Positions 8,893 to 17,015 of a stretch of 39,090 nucleotides of DNA are shown here, in pieces. The notes under the pieces were generated by a model. It ran no database searches, was not told where the DNA came from, and was given only the letters and a program-made list of their open reading frames with translations. Each line of letters starts with the position of its first letter. Positions within the stretch are counted from its first letter, which is position 1. The translations under genes were made by a program, and so were the position numbers. This DNA is from Spirochaetales bacterium (GTDB lineage Bacteria > Spirochaetota > Spirochaetia > DAHUYW01), in NCBI GenBank assembly GCA_027314665.1, contig DAHVAK010000099.1, positions 1-39,090 of the forward strand. Direction: 5' to 3'.

Positions 8893-9338
8893 GTCCCTTC
8901 GTCCTGCCTCTTTTTCAGATCGTCGAGCGCCCAGTCGGCCTCGGCGCTGCGGAACTTCTCGTCGATCTCCGCGTGCTCGCCGACCACCATCTCCATTTGG
9001 GCGAGGAGGAGATCCGCATCGACCCCGCTCAAGCGGGGCCGCGTCTCCATGCTCTTCAGCTGCACGACCATGCGGGCGATCCCGTCGCGATACTCCTGTT
9101 CTTCGCCCTTGAGCTTCGCGATCTGCGGGGAGAGCTCGTCGGCCTTCGCCTGGGCGCCGCTCGCGAGGTCAGGCCTTCCCTTTTCGGTTGCGAGCCGGAC
9201 GCGCGAGAGCCAACTCTCGGACTCCTTCTCTATCTGGATCCGCTTCGCGGTGGTCGTCTTCAGGGTCGTCATGACGGCCGTGACGTACTCGCGGGCGGAT
9301 TCGGGCTCGAGCCCGAGGATGTTGTAGTCGTCTGACAT
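8889..9338 (-). CDS. PspA-like short coiled-coil protein
   Basis: A 149-residue, highly charged, almost wholly helical protein without signal peptide or membrane segment. SWLSRVRLATEKGRPDLASGAQAKADELSPQIAKLKGEEQEYRDGIARMVVQLKSME follows the PspA/IM30 pattern (basic helix, small-acidic 'G-x-DLA' step, long coiled coil), but the protein is much shorter than PspA and lacks its amphipathic N-terminal helix. The ATG follows GGGAGGATGAGCC. It overlaps the GDPD gene, which points to phospholipid or membrane-stress work, though this is inference. It could equally be an unrelated coiled-coil protein. Confidence 0.6.
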   Translation of the reverse strand: MSDDYNILGLEPESAREYVTAVMTTLKTTTAKRIQIEKESESWLSRVRLATEKGRPDLASGAQAKADELSPQIAKLKGEEQEYRDGIARMVVQLKSMETRPRLSGVDADLLLAQMEMVVGEHAEIDEKFRSAEADWALDDLKKRQDEGT

Positions 9339-9421
9339 GGCTCATCCTCCCTCATGCGAAGTATAGTCCCAAGGCTGCCGGTTGAAAAGGAGCGCCCTCG
9401 TTCGCGCAGCTCGTGCGATCA

Positions 9422-9450
9422 TTGCACAAGCGATCGATTCCCGTTATCGT
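9422..9450 (+). promoter_or_regulatory. Weak candidate promoter for mnmE
   Basis: TTGCAC (9422-9427), 17 bases, TATCGT (9445-9450), then eight bases to the mnmE ATG at 9459. Fits a leaderless or near-leaderless start, in line with the lack of a Shine-Dalgarno sequence there. Both boxes are only partial matches. Confidence 0.3.
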
Positions 9451-9458
9451 CCGATCTC

Positions 9459-10823
9459 ATGAATGAGCTTGCCTACGAACTGGATGAGCCGATTGCGGCG
9501 CTCGCCACTCCCTGGGGCGAAAGCGCTCTGGCGGTGATCCGCACCTCAGGGGCAGGATCCATCGAGCGGGTGGCGCAGCTCTTCTCGCGTCCAGAGGCCG
9601 TGCGAGCCGCCTCGGGCAGCACACTCGTCCTCGGGGAGATTCTCGACCGAGCGCACGGGAGCCCGATCGATCAGGTGATGCTTGCCGTCTATCGCGAGCC
9701 GAGAAGCTACACGGGGCAGGACGGGATCGAGCTCTTCTGCCACGGAAATCCCCGCGGGATCGATGCGATTCTGGCCGCCCTGAAGGCGAACGGCTTTCGT
9801 GCTGCTGAGCCAGGCGAGTTCACCCTTCGCGCCTTTCTCAACAAGAAGATGGACCTGACGCGAGCGGAGGCAGTGCAGGAGATCGTCCGCGCGAAGACGC
9901 GCGAGGCGCACAGCCTTGCCCTGCATCGCCTCTCGGGAGCGATCGAGGCCCGGATCAACCGGGCGAAGGCGGGGCTCCTCCGGCTCATGACCGCGATCGA
10001 GATCCAGCTCGACTACCCTGAGGATGAGGTCGCGGGCGATCTCGATGCCTCCCTGCCCGAGCTTGCCGCAATCCGCAGCGAGCTCGCCGCCCTTGCCGCC
10101 ACCTACCGAACCGGGCGCCTCTACCAGGAGGGGGTGCGGGTCGCTCTCTGCGGCAAGACCAACGCCGGGAAATCCTCGCTCTTCAACTATCTGCTCCGTG
10201 AGGAGCGCTCGATCGTCTCGGAGCTGCACGGAACGACGCGGGACTATATCGAGTCGCTCGTAACGATCGAAGGGCTTCCGGTTCTCCTTTTCGATACGGC
10301 GGGCCTGCGAAGCGCCGAGAATCCGGTCGAGGTCGAGGGGATCAGGCGAAGCGAGCGGATCATCGAGAGCGCCGATCTGCTCCTCTACATCGTGGATGGG
10401 ACCCTCGGGCTGACGGCGGAGGATGAGGGCTTTCTCTCCTCGCATCCGGCAGGCGCCCTCATCGGACTTTGGAACAAGACGGATGCGGGCGCCGCCGAGC
10501 CTCCCGCGGGCTTTCTCCCGGTGAGCGCAGCTACGGGCGCCGGGCTTTCAGAGCTCGTCCGCGAGATCAGGCGTCGAGCCGTCGGAGAGGGGGTCGCTCC
10601 GGCAGGAGAAGCGGTCATCGACTCCGCCCGCCAGAAGGAGCTGCTCGAGCGCTGCATCGAGGCGCTTGCCCAGGTCAAGAAGGGGATCGCTGCCGGAATG
10701 CCCGCCGACGCGGTGGCCCTCGATCTGCGGGAAGCGCTCGACGCCCTGGGGGAGATCACCGGAGAGGTGACGACCGCGGACATCCTCAATCAGATGTTTG
10801 CCGGTTTCTGCGTGGGAAAGTAG
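9459..10823 (+). CDS. mnmE: tRNA modification GTPase MnmE
   Basis: With MnmG it builds the 5-aminomethyl/carboxymethylaminomethyl group on wobble uridine 34 of certain tRNAs. The 454-residue product has the folate-binding N-terminal domain (IAALATPWGESALAVIRTSG), the helical domain, and an inserted G domain. Its G1 motif is GKTNAGKSS near 232-240, followed by the switch motif DTAGLR and NKTD for guanine. The C-terminal FCVGK carries the catalytic cysteine. The ATG at 9459 fits the family start; the extension in the ORF track does not. No clear ribosome-binding site precedes it. Its partner mnmG is about 25 kb away in this window. Confidence 0.97.
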   Translation: MNELAYELDEPIAALATPWGESALAVIRTSGAGSIERVAQLFSRPEAVRAASGSTLVLGEILDRAHGSPIDQVMLAVYREPRSYTGQDGIELFCHGNPRGIDAILAALKANGFRAAEPGEFTLRAFLNKKMDLTRAEAVQEIVRAKTREAHSLALHRLSGAIEARINRAKAGLLRLMTAIEIQLDYPEDEVAGDLDASLPELAAIRSELAALAATYRTGRLYQEGVRVALCGKTNAGKSSLFNYLLREERSIVSELHGTTRDYIESLVTIEGLPVLLFDTAGLRSAENPVEVEGIRRSERIIESADLLLYIVDGTLGLTAEDEGFLSSHPAGALIGLWNKTDAGAAEPPAGFLPVSAATGAGLSELVREIRRRAVGEGVAPAGEAVIDSARQKELLERCIEALAQVKKGIAAGMPADAVALDLREALDALGEITGEVTTADILNQMFAGFCVGK

Positions 10824-10873
10824 GGAGCTCCGTGCCGCCACCTGCCTCGCTCACGGGATGCGCATCGCGGCGG

Positions 10874-11671
10874 CTACTGAAGGCGATCGAGGCGCGCGAG
10901 GACGAGGGTGAGTCCGGCGACGCAGGCGCTTTCCGCGCGCAACACCCGCTTGCCGAGGTGGACGAGGAGGAAACCGCTCGCGCGAAGGAGCTCGCGCTCA
11001 GCTGCGGTCCAACCGCGCTCGGAACCCACCGCGAGGTAGACCCGCGGCCCGCTCGCGCGATCGGCTGAATTGCTTCGAGGCGAGGGGGGGGGAGGCTCGC
11101 TTGGCGAGGCATTCGGATGGTGCGGCGCTCGCCAGCCGGCAAGGGGAAGCGAGGCCTCGTAGTTGTCCAGGGCGAGCCTCGCCGACTGAGGAGCGAGGGA
11201 GGCGAGGCACTCCGCAAGCGAGTCGAAAAGGCGAGCCGCCGGAAGGCGGGTGTCGAAGGCCTGCGCGGCCCCGTCGACGAGGTGGCGCCGGTACTCGCCC
11301 GAGCTCCAGAGGCTGCTTGCGCGGTAGGAGGCCTCGCCCCGCTCGGTGGCGGCGAACAGAAGCTCGCCTACCCCCAGGGTGGTTGCGTCGCGAAGGATCC
11401 TCCGCATCGTCTGGGGGCGGGCGAGCCCCACGATGAGCGAGACCGGGGAGGGCGCCGCGGCCGCCTCGTCGGGATCGAGGCGGTAGCCGAGGGAGAGCGA
11501 ACAGTCGTCGCGCTCAGTGATCCAGCCCTTGCCGCGCGGTCCGTCGACGACCCCCAGGTCGAAGGGCTCTCCCACGCGCCGCTTGAGGACTGCGAGGAGG
11601 TGGACCGCCCGCGGATCGTCGAGGGGAAGGGCACGATCGAGCTCGCCGGGCTCGAAGAGGATCAGGTTCAT
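10874..11671 (-). CDS. rsmE: 16S rRNA m3U1498 methyltransferase RsmE
   Basis: A SPOUT methyltransferase that methylates U1498 of 16S rRNA using SAM. The 265-residue product starts MNLILFEPGEL, has the PUA-like N-terminal domain with HLLAVLKRRVGEPFDLG, then LIVGLARPQTMRRILRDATTLGVGELLF, and the knotted SAM site YLAVGSERGWTAAERELLRASGF with LGKRVLRAESACVAGL at the end. A proline/serine-rich stretch of about 25 residues (near 184-208) sits just before the knot and looks like a lineage-specific insertion. It follows the flavodoxin gene on the same strand with a 45-base gap that holds a small hairpin. Confidence 0.93.
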   Translation of the reverse strand: MNLILFEPGELDRALPLDDPRAVHLLAVLKRRVGEPFDLGVVDGPRGKGWITERDDCSLSLGYRLDPDEAAAAPSPVSLIVGLARPQTMRRILRDATTLGVGELLFAATERGEASYRASSLWSSGEYRRHLVDGAAQAFDTRLPAARLFDSLAECLASLAPQSARLALDNYEASLPLAGWRAPHHPNASPSEPPPPSPRSNSADRASGPRVYLAVGSERGWTAAERELLRASGFLLVHLGKRVLRAESACVAGLTLVLARLDRLQ

Positions 11672-11684
11672 AGGTGCATTCGCC

Positions 11685-11700
11685 CCTACCGCCGGGTAGG
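11685..11700 (-). other. Small hairpin between flavodoxin and rsmE
   Basis: CCTACC-GCCG-GGTAGG forms a perfect 6-bp stem with a 4-base loop. On the minus strand the 3' arm GGTAGG runs into GGGG, the only purine-rich stretch ahead of the rsmE ATG, so the hairpin could mask that site. There is no T-run, so a terminator is unlikely. Confidence 0.35.
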
Positions 11701-11716
11701 CTCCCGCCGCGACGGC

Positions 11717-12202
11717 TCAGCGCGAGATCGCCGCAAGGAAGTCCTTCGCGAAGGTCGCGGCCTTTTCGATCTCGTGCTCGGCGAGCGGTCCCTTCATTCC
11801 GGTCACCTCGCAGCGCAGGGTGGACGGGTAGACGGCGAGCCCGAGCCGCTGTGCCCGTTCGTGGAGGATTCCCGCGGCGCCGGGGTCGATCCATTTCTTC
11901 GCGTCGGCGAGCTCCTCGGGTGTCTTCGGGAGCGGTCCGTAGGTGTCGAAGATGGCGACTGGCCTGCCGGCAAAGGAACGCGCGCGGAGCCTCCGGAGGG
12001 CTGCCTTCGCGCTCACGCCTGCGCGAGCCATCCGCGTCGGACAGCCGACGAGCACGAAGTCGACGCCAGCGAGATCGGGGAGCTGCCGGCGGACGTCTTG
12101 AACCGTCGCCGCATGACCGGCGGCCCCCGCCGCTTCCGCGATGGCCTCGGCGACCTGTTTCGTGTTGCCGTAGTGGCTTCGATACAGGACAAGTCCCTTC
12201 AT
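11717..12202 (-). CDS. Flavodoxin family protein
   Basis: A 161-residue FMN-binding protein likely used as a low-potential electron carrier or quinone/protoporphyrinogen-type reductase in the cytoplasm. The N-terminal KGLVLYRSHYGNTKQVAEAI is the flavodoxin phosphate loop; VDFVLVGCPTRMARAGVSAKAALRRL and PVAIFDTYGP follow as in the flavodoxin fold. The ATG is preceded by AGGAGGTAGGCAG. A TTGACA lies upstream at about 12251-12256 on the minus strand but has no good -10 partner. It is followed by rsmE on the same strand. The exact redox partner cannot be told. Confidence 0.85.
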   Translation of the reverse strand: MKGLVLYRSHYGNTKQVAEAIAEAAGAAGHAATVQDVRRQLPDLAGVDFVLVGCPTRMARAGVSAKAALRRLRARSFAGRPVAIFDTYGPLPKTPEELADAKKWIDPGAAGILHERAQRLGLAVYPSTLRCEVTGMKGPLAEHEIEKAATFAKDFLAAISR

Positions 12203-12302
12203 CTGCCTACCTCCTGCTTCTCACCTTAAAAGGATGCGAGAGAACTGCGCTTCTGTCAAACGAGCCTCGGCTCCGAAACGGCGCGGGATCAGCGTCCGCC
12301 CC

Positions 12303-13580
12303 TCAGAAATAGACGATGACATCGAGGGTCGCCGCGAGGCTTGCGGGCAGATTGCCGAACTCGCTTAGGGCCTCCCCGTTTGCCCAGCTCACCGTGAGGT
12401 TGATCGCCGAGTCCTTGACGAACGCCGTGGTGATGCCCCCGGTCGAGAAGAAGGAGAGATCGGTGAGGTTGAGCAGGCAGGTTGCAAGGAAGCCGATCTT
12501 GTCGAAGACCGGATGGCCGCTGTCGGTCACCGTCGGCTGGGAAAGCGAGAGGAAGAGGTAGTCCTGGCCCTGACGCCCCGGTCTTCGCGCGAGCTCGCCG
12601 TACCAGCCATAGGACTGGGCGAGCACGAGAGGATCCGCGGAGTGCAGAGCCTGGTAGACGGCGGACAGCGCACCTGCAGAGAGCCCCTCGGAGAGGTGGT
12701 AGTACTCGGCGAGCAGCATGGTGCCGATGACTGGAAGCTGCGCCGAGCCGCCGGCGAGGAGGGCGTAGTTGGGCCCGCCCGGTTCGCAAGGAAGGAGGGT
12801 TCCGGGGATCGGTCCGGAGACCGGGGTGGCATAGCGTCCCCGGTCGTAAATGCTGCCTTCGATCCAGAGCTGCAGGGTGTCCCATCCGGGGATGTCGTAC
12901 AGCGGGGCCACCGAGGCATTGAGGGCTGCGGTCCAGGATTCGCTCTCGCTCCAGTAGCCCGAGACGGAGAGGTCCGTGTTGGGGATCACGGAGGTGGAGA
13001 GCTTGGAGCCGAAGCCGGTCTGGTCGAGGGCATCGTAGAGGACCGCAAAGCTCATGAGCGACACCGGCTTCGCGATGAGCTCCGCCTTGAGCGCCGTTAC
13101 CCCCTCCCGCACCGCGCGCAGGGCAATGGGGTCCTTCGGGGGGTTCACCGGGTCGGAGGGGTTAAAGATGTAGCCGGCCCCCCATTTCAGACGCTGCTTG
13201 CCGAGGCGGACGAAGAAGGCGTCTCCGAAGTTGACGTCGGCGTACAGCTCGTTCACCGTAAGGGAGAGGCTCTCAAGCTTCGCCCCGTTCAGGTGGTCAA
13301 GCACGTTCGCGGCCTGGAAGGTGAAATCGAAGAGGCCGAGGGTCGTGTAGTGCTTCGAAAGGACGAGCTTCCCGTCGAGGAACCCGGCTGCGGTCACCCC
13401 TTGGATGGGCGAAACCGCGCTGAAGGCCGATGCCTGGTTGGCTGCGGCGTAGACGGCCTGTGCGTCCAGGTCGCCGGAGAAGCTGAACGAAAGCGGTTCT
13501 TCCGCGGACAGAGGTTCGGTGAAGGCGAGGGAGCCGGCGGCCACGACGGCCGCCGCCGCGAGGCGGGCGAGGCGCTTCAT
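12303..13580 (-). CDS. Outer-membrane beta-barrel protein (porin-like)
   Basis: A 425-residue exported protein with signal peptide MKRLARLAAAAVVAAGSLAFTEPLSAEE. The rest is rich in alternating beta strands and ends IVYF, the C-terminal phenylalanine typical of outer-membrane barrels. FFVRLGKQRLKWGAGYIFNPSDPVNPPKDP resembles the 'GRQ-x-WG...NP-D' motif of DUF1302-like and related barrels that often travel with LolA-like proteins and lipid exporters. The ATG at 13580 follows AGGAGGTACC; the longer ORF to 13724 is a translation of the MITE-like repeat and must not be used. It is last in the ABC/FtsX/LolA-like operon and probably is its outer-membrane part. Confidence 0.7.
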   Translation of the reverse strand: MKRLARLAAAAVVAAGSLAFTEPLSAEEPLSFSFSGDLDAQAVYAAANQASAFSAVSPIQGVTAAGFLDGKLVLSKHYTTLGLFDFTFQAANVLDHLNGAKLESLSLTVNELYADVNFGDAFFVRLGKQRLKWGAGYIFNPSDPVNPPKDPIALRAVREGVTALKAELIAKPVSLMSFAVLYDALDQTGFGSKLSTSVIPNTDLSVSGYWSESESWTAALNASVAPLYDIPGWDTLQLWIEGSIYDRGRYATPVSGPIPGTLLPCEPGGPNYALLAGGSAQLPVIGTMLLAEYYHLSEGLSAGALSAVYQALHSADPLVLAQSYGWYGELARRPGRQGQDYLFLSLSQPTVTDSGHPVFDKIGFLATCLLNLTDLSFFSTGGITTAFVKDSAINLTVSWANGEALSEFGNLPASLAATLDVIVYF

Positions 13581-13614
13581 GGTACCTCCTTTTTGGCGCC
13601 AGAAGTCGGAGCGT

Positions 13615-13743
13615 CTATCAGGGTGCTGACGAATGCAAAGGTACCTGCCAAATCGGCGTTTTCTCGAACCAAATTGGAGCAAGAGGCTCAACCGAAAACG
13701 CCGTTTTGGCAGCGGGTCAATCACTTTGTCAGCACCCAGCTAG
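13615..13743 (-). mobile_element. MITE-like palindromic element, copy A
   Basis: A 129-bp unit flanked by TA, with terminal inverted repeats GGGTGCTGAC...GTCAGCACCC (core 13621-13737) and a second, inner inverted repeat CTGCCAAANCGGCGTTTTC with one mismatch. It is the reverse complement of copy B at 25062, with six mismatches in the 117-bp core by eye. It has no coding capacity. TA at both ends fits insertion by an IS630/Tc1-type transposase acting in trans; that is inference, and no such transposase is in the window. Its right end forms the TAG stop of the LolA-like gene. Confidence 0.8.
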
Positions 13744-14501
13744 AAGTCGTAGGGAAAGAGGCGTCCGGATTCGAGGTACTCCTTGGTGAAGAACTGATCC
13801 GGAATCCTGTCGAGCGGGCGGATGTCGTAGAGGCGGAGCCGGCTCGAGTTTTCCGGCTTCAGGGCGTCCACATAGCGCATCTCGACCTCCGTCGCCCTGC
13901 CGTCGCGTAGATCCGTTCGGGTGATCGTGAAGTACTTGAGGGCCATCCCCGAGACCGCAAAGAAGGCCTTCTTTACCGGCATCCGGGTCGCTCGGTCGAC
14001 CCAGAGCTGCACGAGGCTATAGGCGAGCTTTCGATTCTTGGCGCGAAGCTCGAAGCGGTAGCACTCCTTGCCCTCCACGGGGTCGCGCCCGAGATAGCTC
14101 ACCGTGTAGTCGCGATTGGTGTTGAAGCGGGTGAGATCCAGGTTCGAGGTCTCCCCTCCGCGGGCGTTGGCGGTGGCCGAAGTCTTGACCACCTTGTTGG
14201 TCGCCGCGAGCCGCTCGTAGAAGAGGTCCTCGTCGCGAAGGAGGGCGAAGTTCTTCTGAGAGGCGGGGGCAGTCGCGACCCACACAACCCGATTGTTCTT
14301 GCGGATAAAGAACCCGTCGCTCGCGCGGTCCTCTCCGGTGGCAAAGGTGTCGAGCACCGACATTTTCGCCTTGCAGTTGACCGGGAGCATGACCGCATCC
14401 ACCGAGTCTATGTAGGCGGCCAGGTCACCCTCCGGAAAGGTCTCGCCCGCCGCAGGAAGGGCGAGTGCGGCGGCAATCAGGATCACCAGGATCGATTTCA
14501 T
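13740..14501 (-). CDS. Outer-membrane lipoprotein-sorting (LolA-like) protein
   Basis: A 253-residue periplasmic protein with signal peptide MKSILVILIAAALALPAAG. The mature part follows the LolA-like 'outer membrane lipoprotein-sorting protein' pattern seen in transporter clusters: MLPVNCKAKMSV, the DLFYERL and SATANARGGETSNLDL loop, YTVSYLGRDPVEGKECYRFELRAKNRKLAYSLVQLWVD and MPVKKAFFAVSGMALKYFTIT. It would carry a lipid or lipoprotein across the periplasm from the ABC complex encoded upstream to the barrel downstream. The ATG at 14501 is preceded by GGAGGAGAC. The stop codon lies in the end of the MITE-like element. Confidence 0.78.
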   Translation of the reverse strand: MKSILVILIAAALALPAAGETFPEGDLAAYIDSVDAVMLPVNCKAKMSVLDTFATGEDRASDGFFIRKNNRVVWVATAPASQKNFALLRDEDLFYERLAATNKVVKTSATANARGGETSNLDLTRFNTNRDYTVSYLGRDPVEGKECYRFELRAKNRKLAYSLVQLWVDRATRMPVKKAFFAVSGMALKYFTITRTDLRDGRATEVEMRYVDALKPENSSRLRLYDIRPLDRIPDQFFTKEYLESGRLFPYDF

Positions 14502-14530
14502 GTCTCCTCCAAGTCGTCTTTCGCTGTTTT

Positions 14531-15748
14531 CTATCGGCTTGCCATTTGGGCTGCCGCCTGCTTCTCGGTTTCGCGTCCCACGGTTCGCAGGGTCGTGAGC
14601 AGCAGGATCGCGAAGAGGAGCAGGAAGGGAACCGCGAGGGTCACAGCGTTCAGGGTTATCGCCATTCGAGTCATCCCGAACATGTACTGCAGCATCAGAA
14701 GCGGCGGGCGGACGACCGCCGCCTGGAAATAGGCTCCGATCGCCGCGACCGCCCCCACGCCCAAGGCGTAGCCGAAGGCAAGACACGCCAGGGACTCCCC
14801 GACGAAGAGATTGCGCACGGTTGCGCGGGGAAAGCCGAGCGAGCGCAGCGTCCCGATCTCCTCGCGGCGATCGAAGATGTTCGTGAGCATGATCGAGTGG
14901 ATTCCGATGAGGAGCGCAAGAAAGATGATCATCGCCATGGTGCCAAACATGATGATGTTGCTCGTTCCCAAGGAGAGGAGGAAGCGGACGAACTGATCGT
15001 CCCGATAGCCCTTGACCGGGAAATCCTTCACCTTTGCGTGAAGCTCACGCACCATCGCGGGGATGCCGCGCTCGTCCTTGACGTATACCTTATAGAAGGG
15101 AAAGGCGTCGCCGAGCTCGCTCATGGCCGCGTAGTCCTGCGCCCTCACCGTGATTCCCTCGTCGTACCAGGGCGCCGAGGCGCGGTAGATTCCCATGACC
15201 ACGAACTCCATCGCATTGCGGGCGCCGAAGGCCGACGGAATGAAGACCGTGATGCTGTCTCCCACGTTGAGCCCGTAGCGCTCAGCCTCCACCGTGGTCA
15301 CGAGGGCGCCGTATTCGTCGCCGGGTCCCGGGAAAGCTCCTGCCACGAGCTCGGTATGCTCGCGGTACGGGGCATCCTTTTCGAAGTCGGTGGCGGTCAC
15401 CATGACGTAGGAGCGGCTCGTTCCGGCCTGGATCTCGTCATAGGAGACTACCCAGGGAGTAAGAACCGCCGTGTTCGGGTGGCCCTGAAGGTAGTCGCGC
15501 ACCGCCTTCGCCTGCTCCGAGTAGGAAGGGATTTCCTCCTCCTTGAACTCGAAGTCGTCCTTGCGGGAGACCCAGAGGTGTCCAGTCCATTTCGCTATGG
15601 TGTCGGTTCGGATGTGCTCGGTGACTCGCGCCCCGAGGGCGAACGCGAAGACCAAGACTGCGGAGCTCAAGAAACCGGCGATGATGATGAAGGCGGCGCG
15701 CATCGGTCGCCGCAGGATGTTCATCGCAACGTAGCGGATGAGTTCCAC
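14531..15748 (-). CDS. ABC transporter permease, FtsX/MacB-like (second subunit)
   Basis: A 405-residue inner-membrane permease. A first membrane helix (MRAAFIIIAGFLSSAVLVFAFALGA) is followed by a large periplasmic MacB-core-like domain of about 220 residues, then three helices near the C-terminus. REEIGTLRSLGFPRATVRNLFVGES is the coupling helix motif that contacts the ATPase. This topology is that of LolC/LolE, MacB and FtsX relatives, which extract or push lipophilic substrates and do not form a classical channel. It starts with GTG after AGAGGTAGAAAG, four bases after the preceding permease gene. With its partner it should form a heterodimer. Confidence 0.87.
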   Translation of the reverse strand: MELIRYVAMNILRRPMRAAFIIIAGFLSSAVLVFAFALGARVTEHIRTDTIAKWTGHLWVSRKDDFEFKEEEIPSYSEQAKAVRDYLQGHPNTAVLTPWVVSYDEIQAGTSRSYVMVTATDFEKDAPYREHTELVAGAFPGPGDEYGALVTTVEAERYGLNVGDSITVFIPSAFGARNAMEFVVMGIYRASAPWYDEGITVRAQDYAAMSELGDAFPFYKVYVKDERGIPAMVRELHAKVKDFPVKGYRDDQFVRFLLSLGTSNIIMFGTMAMIIFLALLIGIHSIMLTNIFDRREEIGTLRSLGFPRATVRNLFVGESLACLAFGYALGVGAVAAIGAYFQAAVVRPPLLMLQYMFGMTRMAITLNAVTLAVPFLLLFAILLLTTLRTVGRETEKQAAAQMASR

Positions 15749-15752
15749 CTTT

Positions 15753-17015
15753 CTACCTCTTTTCCAGGGTCTTCAGGATCGAGAGCCGTCCCCCGAGGAT
15801 GGCCGGAACCAGGGGAGCGAGGAGCGCCACGGCAAGGAAAACGCTCGTGACCGCAATGATCTTGTCTGCGTGGAAGGACGGCTGAAAGCCGCCCCCAACG
15901 ATCCAGGCGAAGAAGGTCAGGGTGTTGCGCACCCCGGTCGCATGAAAGAGGGCGATTCCCCCCGCTGCGAGCAGGAATCCGGCGAGTGCGCCTGCCGCGA
16001 TGACCAGGAAGCCTTCCGCAGCGAACTGAAAGGTGATGTCGGCGCGCGAGAAGCCGATCGCGCGCAGGGTCCCGATCTCGCTGTAGCGCTCCATGATCGA
16101 GAAGGTCGTGAGCTTCAGGACCAGAAGCACGCAGATGGCGAGGAGGATGCCCTCCATCGCCTTCATCGTCACGTCGAAGCCGAGAACAATCTCGGCAAAG
16201 ATCGGGGCATAGTCCCGCCAGGAGACCACCTTGAGGTCGGGATGCCGCTCTGCGAGAAAGGTCGAGATCTTCGGGAGCACGCGGTTGGCCGAGCGGGCAT
16301 CGCCCAGGAAGCCGACGACCTCGGAGGCGAGGGGCTGGCTGTAGCCCACCAGCTCGCGAAACCCGTCGAGGTCGAAAAAGAGGCTGCTCATCCCCACGAT
16401 GTCGCGAGGCATGGTGCGGTAGTCGATGCCGCCCTTTACGGTGACGAAGCGATCGACGAACTCCCCTTGGCGGTTCGGCAGGAGGAAGACGTAGCGCGTG
16501 CCCACGTCGACGGTCTTGTTGCGCTCGTATTCATACCACGAGGCGGCGCAGGCTTCGCGCTCTCCGGCCTGAACCGCCGAGCCCTTTGCGTAGTAGAGAT
16601 CCGTGAAGTTGTGATCGAAGGTTGACATTCGCATCGCGACGCCGTGGACCGCGCGCTCGGCGTCGTTGGATCCGAAGACCAATCCGTTGAAGATGATGCG
16701 CTCCTCGGCGCCGCTCACCTCGGGAAGGCCGGCAAGGAACTCCTTGACAGAGGTGATCTCTTCCGGCTGCAGCATCTCTTCGGGCTCGTAGTGGTAGTAG
16801 CCGAAGGTGTTAGTCGTCTTGATCGACCGGTTCAGGATCCGAAAGTGACCGGAGAAGGCGCGCCCGAACATATCGGACTGCTTGCGCGAGATGTCCTCGA
16901 TGATATTCTCGCCGACAAAGGTGAGCAGGGCGCCGAAAAGGGCGATGAGGAAGATGATGCGGTTTCGCCAGCCGTGGCGGGCGAGGTTCCGGAGGCAGAG
17001 CTTGAGGCGCTCCAT
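15753..17015 (-). CDS. ABC transporter permease, FtsX/MacB-like (first subunit)
   Basis: A 420-residue inner-membrane permease paired with the next gene. It has one N-terminal helix (RNRIIFLIALFGALLTFVGENII), a long periplasmic domain (about 40-280) and three C-terminal helices. The coupling motif is ERYSEIGTLRAIGFSRADITFQFAAEG. The ATG at 17015 overlaps the ATPase stop by one base (ATGA), so it is translationally coupled to it. It is distinct in sequence from the second permease, so the exporter is probably an asymmetric LolCDE-like complex. Confidence 0.87.
   Translation of the reverse strand: MERLKLCLRNLARHGWRNRIIFLIALFGALLTFVGENIIEDISRKQSDMFGRAFSGHFRILNRSIKTTNTFGYYHYEPEEMLQPEEITSVKEFLAGLPEVSGAEERIIFNGLVFGSNDAERAVHGVAMRMSTFDHNFTDLYYAKGSAVQAGEREACAASWYEYERNKTVDVGTRYVFLLPNRQGEFVDRFVTVKGGIDYRTMPRDIVGMSSLFFDLDGFRELVGYSQPLASEVVGFLGDARSANRVLPKISTFLAERHPDLKVVSWRDYAPIFAEIVLGFDVTMKAMEGILLAICVLLVLKLTTFSIMERYSEIGTLRAIGFSRADITFQFAAEGFLVIAAGALAGFLLAAGGIALFHATGVRNTLTFFAWIVGGGFQPSFHADKIIAVTSVFLAVALLAPLVPAILGGRLSILKTLEKR

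Noticed and set aside
13580-13724. N-terminal extension of the porin-like ORF (MIDPLPKRRFRLSLLLQFGSRKRRFGRYL...), similar to the peptide in ORF 24982-25338
   Set aside because: The shared peptide is a translation of the MITE-like DNA repeat, not a protein domain. The real porin start at 13580 has a strong ribosome-binding site and signal peptide.
12513-13910. 465-residue plus-strand ORF over the porin-like gene
   Set aside because: Antisense shadow that also runs through the MITE-like element.
14465-15850. 461-residue plus-strand ORF over the second permease
   Set aside because: Antisense shadow; low-complexity E/R/D/G/H composition and no recognisable motifs, while the minus strand encodes a clear permease.
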